From JANQJD01 sp965601685 (lineage in GTDB: Bacteria > Pseudomonadota > Alphaproteobacteria > Rhodospirillales > Rhodospirillaceae): a DNA stretch of 64,000 bases. This document shows positions 62,132-64,000 of this stretch, one piece after another; the first letter of the stretch is position 1, and every line of letters starts with the position of its first letter. A model generated the notes under the pieces. That model did no database searches. It saw only the letters and a program-made list of their open reading frames with translations, and had not been told where the DNA came from. The position numbers and the translations under genes were made by a program. Location of the stretch: assembly GCA_965601685.1 (NCBI GenBank), contig CBFCWI010000002.1, forward strand, positions 372,001 to 436,000. Direction: 5' to 3'.

Positions 62132-63364
62132 ATGGATGAAACAGATTCCAGAAAATCCCTGCATCCTGGTTCCATCGTGAGTGTGGGGACCAACATCACA
62201 CCGCGCACGGTCACTGTTCTGGGCTCGACAGGCTCTATCGGCCGCAGTACTATCGATCTGATTGCTCGTACTCCAGGGCGTTTCAGGGTTGAGGCTCTGG
62301 CGGTCAACGCTAATGTCGATCTGCTAGCAGGACAGGCACTTGCCTTGCGGCCAGCCTTTGTTGCTGTAGCGGATAGACGTGCGTATAGGCCGTTGCGCGA
62401 TCGCTTACAGGGCAGCGGGATCGAAATTGGTGCAGGTCCAGAAGCCGTGATTGAAGCGGCCCGGCGGCCGGCTGAATGGGTGGGTGCATCAATCGTTGGT
62501 GCCGCCGGCTTGCAGCCGACACTCGCGGCTATCCGCCGCGGGGCCGTTGTAGCACTCGCCAATAAAGAGACTCTGGTGTGTGCTGGTGAACTTATCATGG
62601 CGGAAGTTGCACGGAGTGGAGCAACACTGTTGCCTGTTGATTCTGAACATAGTGCTATTTTTCAAGTATTCGACTTCAGCCAGCCAAGCAGAGTTGAGAA
62701 AATCATTCTGACTGCTTCCGGTGGGCCATTCCGCCGTCGTAATAGGGAAGCGATGGTCAGTATCACACCAGCGGAAGCAGTAGCGCATCCCAACTGGGAC
62801 ATGGGAGCGAAGATTTCTGTCGATTCCGCAACGATGATGAACAAGGGCCTGGAAATCATCGAAGCACACCATCTTTTCAGGCTCCCTGAAACACAGATCG
62901 AAGTGCTTATTCATCCCCAATCAGTCATTCATTCTATGGTCGCCTACGTGGATGGATCTGTACTCGCCCAGTTAGGCTCTCCTGATATGCGGACTCCACT
63001 AGCCTTTGCCCTAGGCTGGCCAGCACGAATCCCCGCTCCAGCTCCGCGGCTCGATCTGGCAGCCGTCGCAACTTTGACTTTCGAAGTGCCAGATCCCAAA
63101 CGCTTCCCGGCTTTACAACTAGCCAGGCAGGTATTGCGAACAGGTGGTGCAGCTCCCACGATTTTTAACGCGGCGAATGAGGTAGCAGTCCAGAAATTTC
63201 TTGCTGGCAAAATTGGTTTCCTTGATATCACTGACATCGTTGCCTACACCCTTGATGAACTGGCCCCGGCCTCACCTGGCAGCCTGGACGAGGTCATTGC
63301 AGTGGACGGTCAGGCGCGGCAGGTGGCGAGAGATTTTTCACGTGCCGCTTCGGCGATCTCATAA
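62132..63364 (+). CDS. dxr: 1-deoxy-D-xylulose 5-phosphate reductoisomerase
   Basis: Commits DXP to the MEP pathway of isoprenoid synthesis, supplying UppS and quinones. NADPH-binding VLGSTGSIGRSTIDL near residue 30, ANKETLVCAGE, metal and substrate residues in PVDSEHSAIFQ, ASGGPFRR, VDSATMMNKGLEIIEAHHLF and HPQSVIHSMV are all intact. It has 410 residues, with about 20 extra at the N-terminus. rseP follows 63 bases downstream. In most proteobacteria this pair directly follows cdsA; here cdsA is at 52 kb on the opposite strand. Confidence 0.97.
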   Translation: MDETDSRKSLHPGSIVSVGTNITPRTVTVLGSTGSIGRSTIDLIARTPGRFRVEALAVNANVDLLAGQALALRPAFVAVADRRAYRPLRDRLQGSGIEIGAGPEAVIEAARRPAEWVGASIVGAAGLQPTLAAIRRGAVVALANKETLVCAGELIMAEVARSGATLLPVDSEHSAIFQVFDFSQPSRVEKIILTASGGPFRRRNREAMVSITPAEAVAHPNWDMGAKISVDSATMMNKGLEIIEAHHLFRLPETQIEVLIHPQSVIHSMVAYVDGSVLAQLGSPDMRTPLAFALGWPARIPAPAPRLDLAAVATLTFEVPDPKRFPALQLARQVLRTGGAAPTIFNAANEVAVQKFLAGKIGFLDITDIVAYTLDELAPASPGSLDEVIAVDGQARQVARDFSRAASAIS

Positions 63365-63427
63365 GACGGAGTGCGTGCAGGTGCGGTCCCGTGGTCGGCG
63401 TCCAAACAGCGGAGGAGCGGCCCGGCT

Positions 63428-64000
63428 ATGGATCTGTTGATGGATTCTCTTCTTTCCTTTCTCACTTACGTTCTCCCGTTCTTAACCATCTTGACAGTGA
63501 TCGTGTTTGTGCATGAGCTCGGTCATTATGTAGCGGCTCGCTACAATGATGTGCGGGTGGAAGTCTTTTCTATCGGCTTTGGATATGAACTATTCGGATA
63601 CACGGACCGTCATGGAACACGCTGGAAATTCAGCGCTATTCCTCTAGGTGGTTATGTGAAGATGTTTGGTGAGGTTGACATCGTCGACATCAGTGCTAAA
63701 GGGGGGTGCTTGCTCCCAGCAGAGGATCGTGCTGCTGCGTTTCGCTATAAGAGATTGAGTCAACGCGCTGTTATCATCGCCGCTGGTCCTGCAATGAATT
63801 TCATATTTGCTGTTCTCGTCTTTACTCTTGTCTTCATGACACTGGGACAGCCGATCACACCACCAGTGGTAGGTGAAGTGAAGACAGGCAGCGCGGCGGC
63901 AGTGGCTGGCATCCTTCCTGGCGATCGTTTTGTCTCCATAGATGGTCAGCCTATCGAGCAGTTTTCTGACATTCAGCAGTCCGTCCAACTTTCTAACGGT
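63428..64000 (+). CDS. rseP: Site-2 protease RseP, cut by the window edge
   Basis: Intramembrane zinc protease that cleaves anti-sigma factors and leftover signal peptides. The visible 191 residues start MDLLMDSLLSFLTYVLPF. The first transmembrane helix carries the HELGH zinc motif (His29, Glu30, His33). After it come the IPLGGYVKMFGE loop, RAVIIAAGPAMNFIFAVLVF as the second membrane segment, and the start of a PDZ domain (VVGEVKTGSAAAVAGILPGDRFVSIDGQPI). No stop is reached at base 64000. GGAGGAG lies about 10 bases before ATG 63428. Confidence 0.93.
   Translation, partial: MDLLMDSLLSFLTYVLPFLTILTVIVFVHELGHYVAARYNDVRVEVFSIGFGYELFGYTDRHGTRWKFSAIPLGGYVKMFGEVDIVDISAKGGCLLPAEDRAAAFRYKRLSQRAVIIAAGPAMNFIFAVLVFTLVFMTLGQPITPPVVGEVKTGSAAAVAGILPGDRFVSIDGQPIEQFSDIQQSVQLSNG

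Overview
The window looks like a piece of the chromosome of a genome-reduced alphaproteobacterium. The order Rhodospirillales fits best, judging by gene neighbourhoods: chorismate mutase-hisC-tyrA divergent from metX-metW, gltX-gltA, hemC-hemD-mitofilin-hemY, surA-pdxA-rsmA, and rpsB-tsf-pyrH-frr-uppS-cdsA. Nearly all of the 47 protein genes are housekeeping or biosynthetic. I see no insertion sequence, phage gene, CRISPR array, transporter or transcriptional regulator. Summing the coordinates gives about 83% coding, with several gene-free islands of 0.4-1.3 kb, a broken recF, a hemD gene fused to its neighbour, and glycine-rich motifs altered in several enzymes. Together these suggest relaxed selection, as in a host-bound symbiont. 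A chemosynthetic symbiont such as Candidatus Riegeria (Paracatenula flatworms) would fit, but that identification is inference.

The accessory core is at 12.4-18.9 kb: sat (dissimilatory-type ATP sulfurylase) followed by qmoA, qmoB, hdrC and hdrB. QmoAB is the electron-transfer partner of APS reductase. The usual membrane subunit QmoC is replaced by soluble HdrC and HdrB, and aprBA, often found next to sat or qmo, is not here. These proteins could exchange electrons and energy between sulfite/APS and the quinone pool in either direction. No other sulfur gene is in the window to settle direction. A strongly AT-rich, gene-free stretch with a duplicated 14-nt element precedes sat.

Layout: 0.3-0.5 kb rpmE (+); 1.4-11.2 kb mostly minus strand (nnr, queG, bolA, recF pseudogene, dnaN, ligA, gmk, yicC; erpA on plus); 12.4-18.9 kb the sulfur cluster (+); 19.0-27.1 kb minus (clpB, CoA-binding protein, glmS, glmU, epmB), then epmA (+) and tRNA-Glu (-); 29.1-31.0 kb metX-metW (-); 31.1-34.1 kb aromatic amino acid genes (+); 35.3 kb dapC (-); 36.8-41.4 kb haem genes (+); 42.7 kb cimA (-); 44.8-52.3 kb glnD, a TIM-barrel protein, surA, pdxA, rsmA (+); 52.3-57.0 kb the translation and envelope operon rpsB to cdsA (-); 57.3 kb metC (-); 59.2-64 kb gltX, gltA, dxr and a partial rseP (+).

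The gene set indicates an autonomous biosynthetic cell: methionine (metX, metW, metC), tyrosine and phenylalanine, lysine/peptidoglycan precursors (dapC, glmS, glmU, uppS), isoleucine via citramalate, haem, pyridoxal phosphate, isoprenoids, citrate synthase and nitrogen sensing (GlnD).
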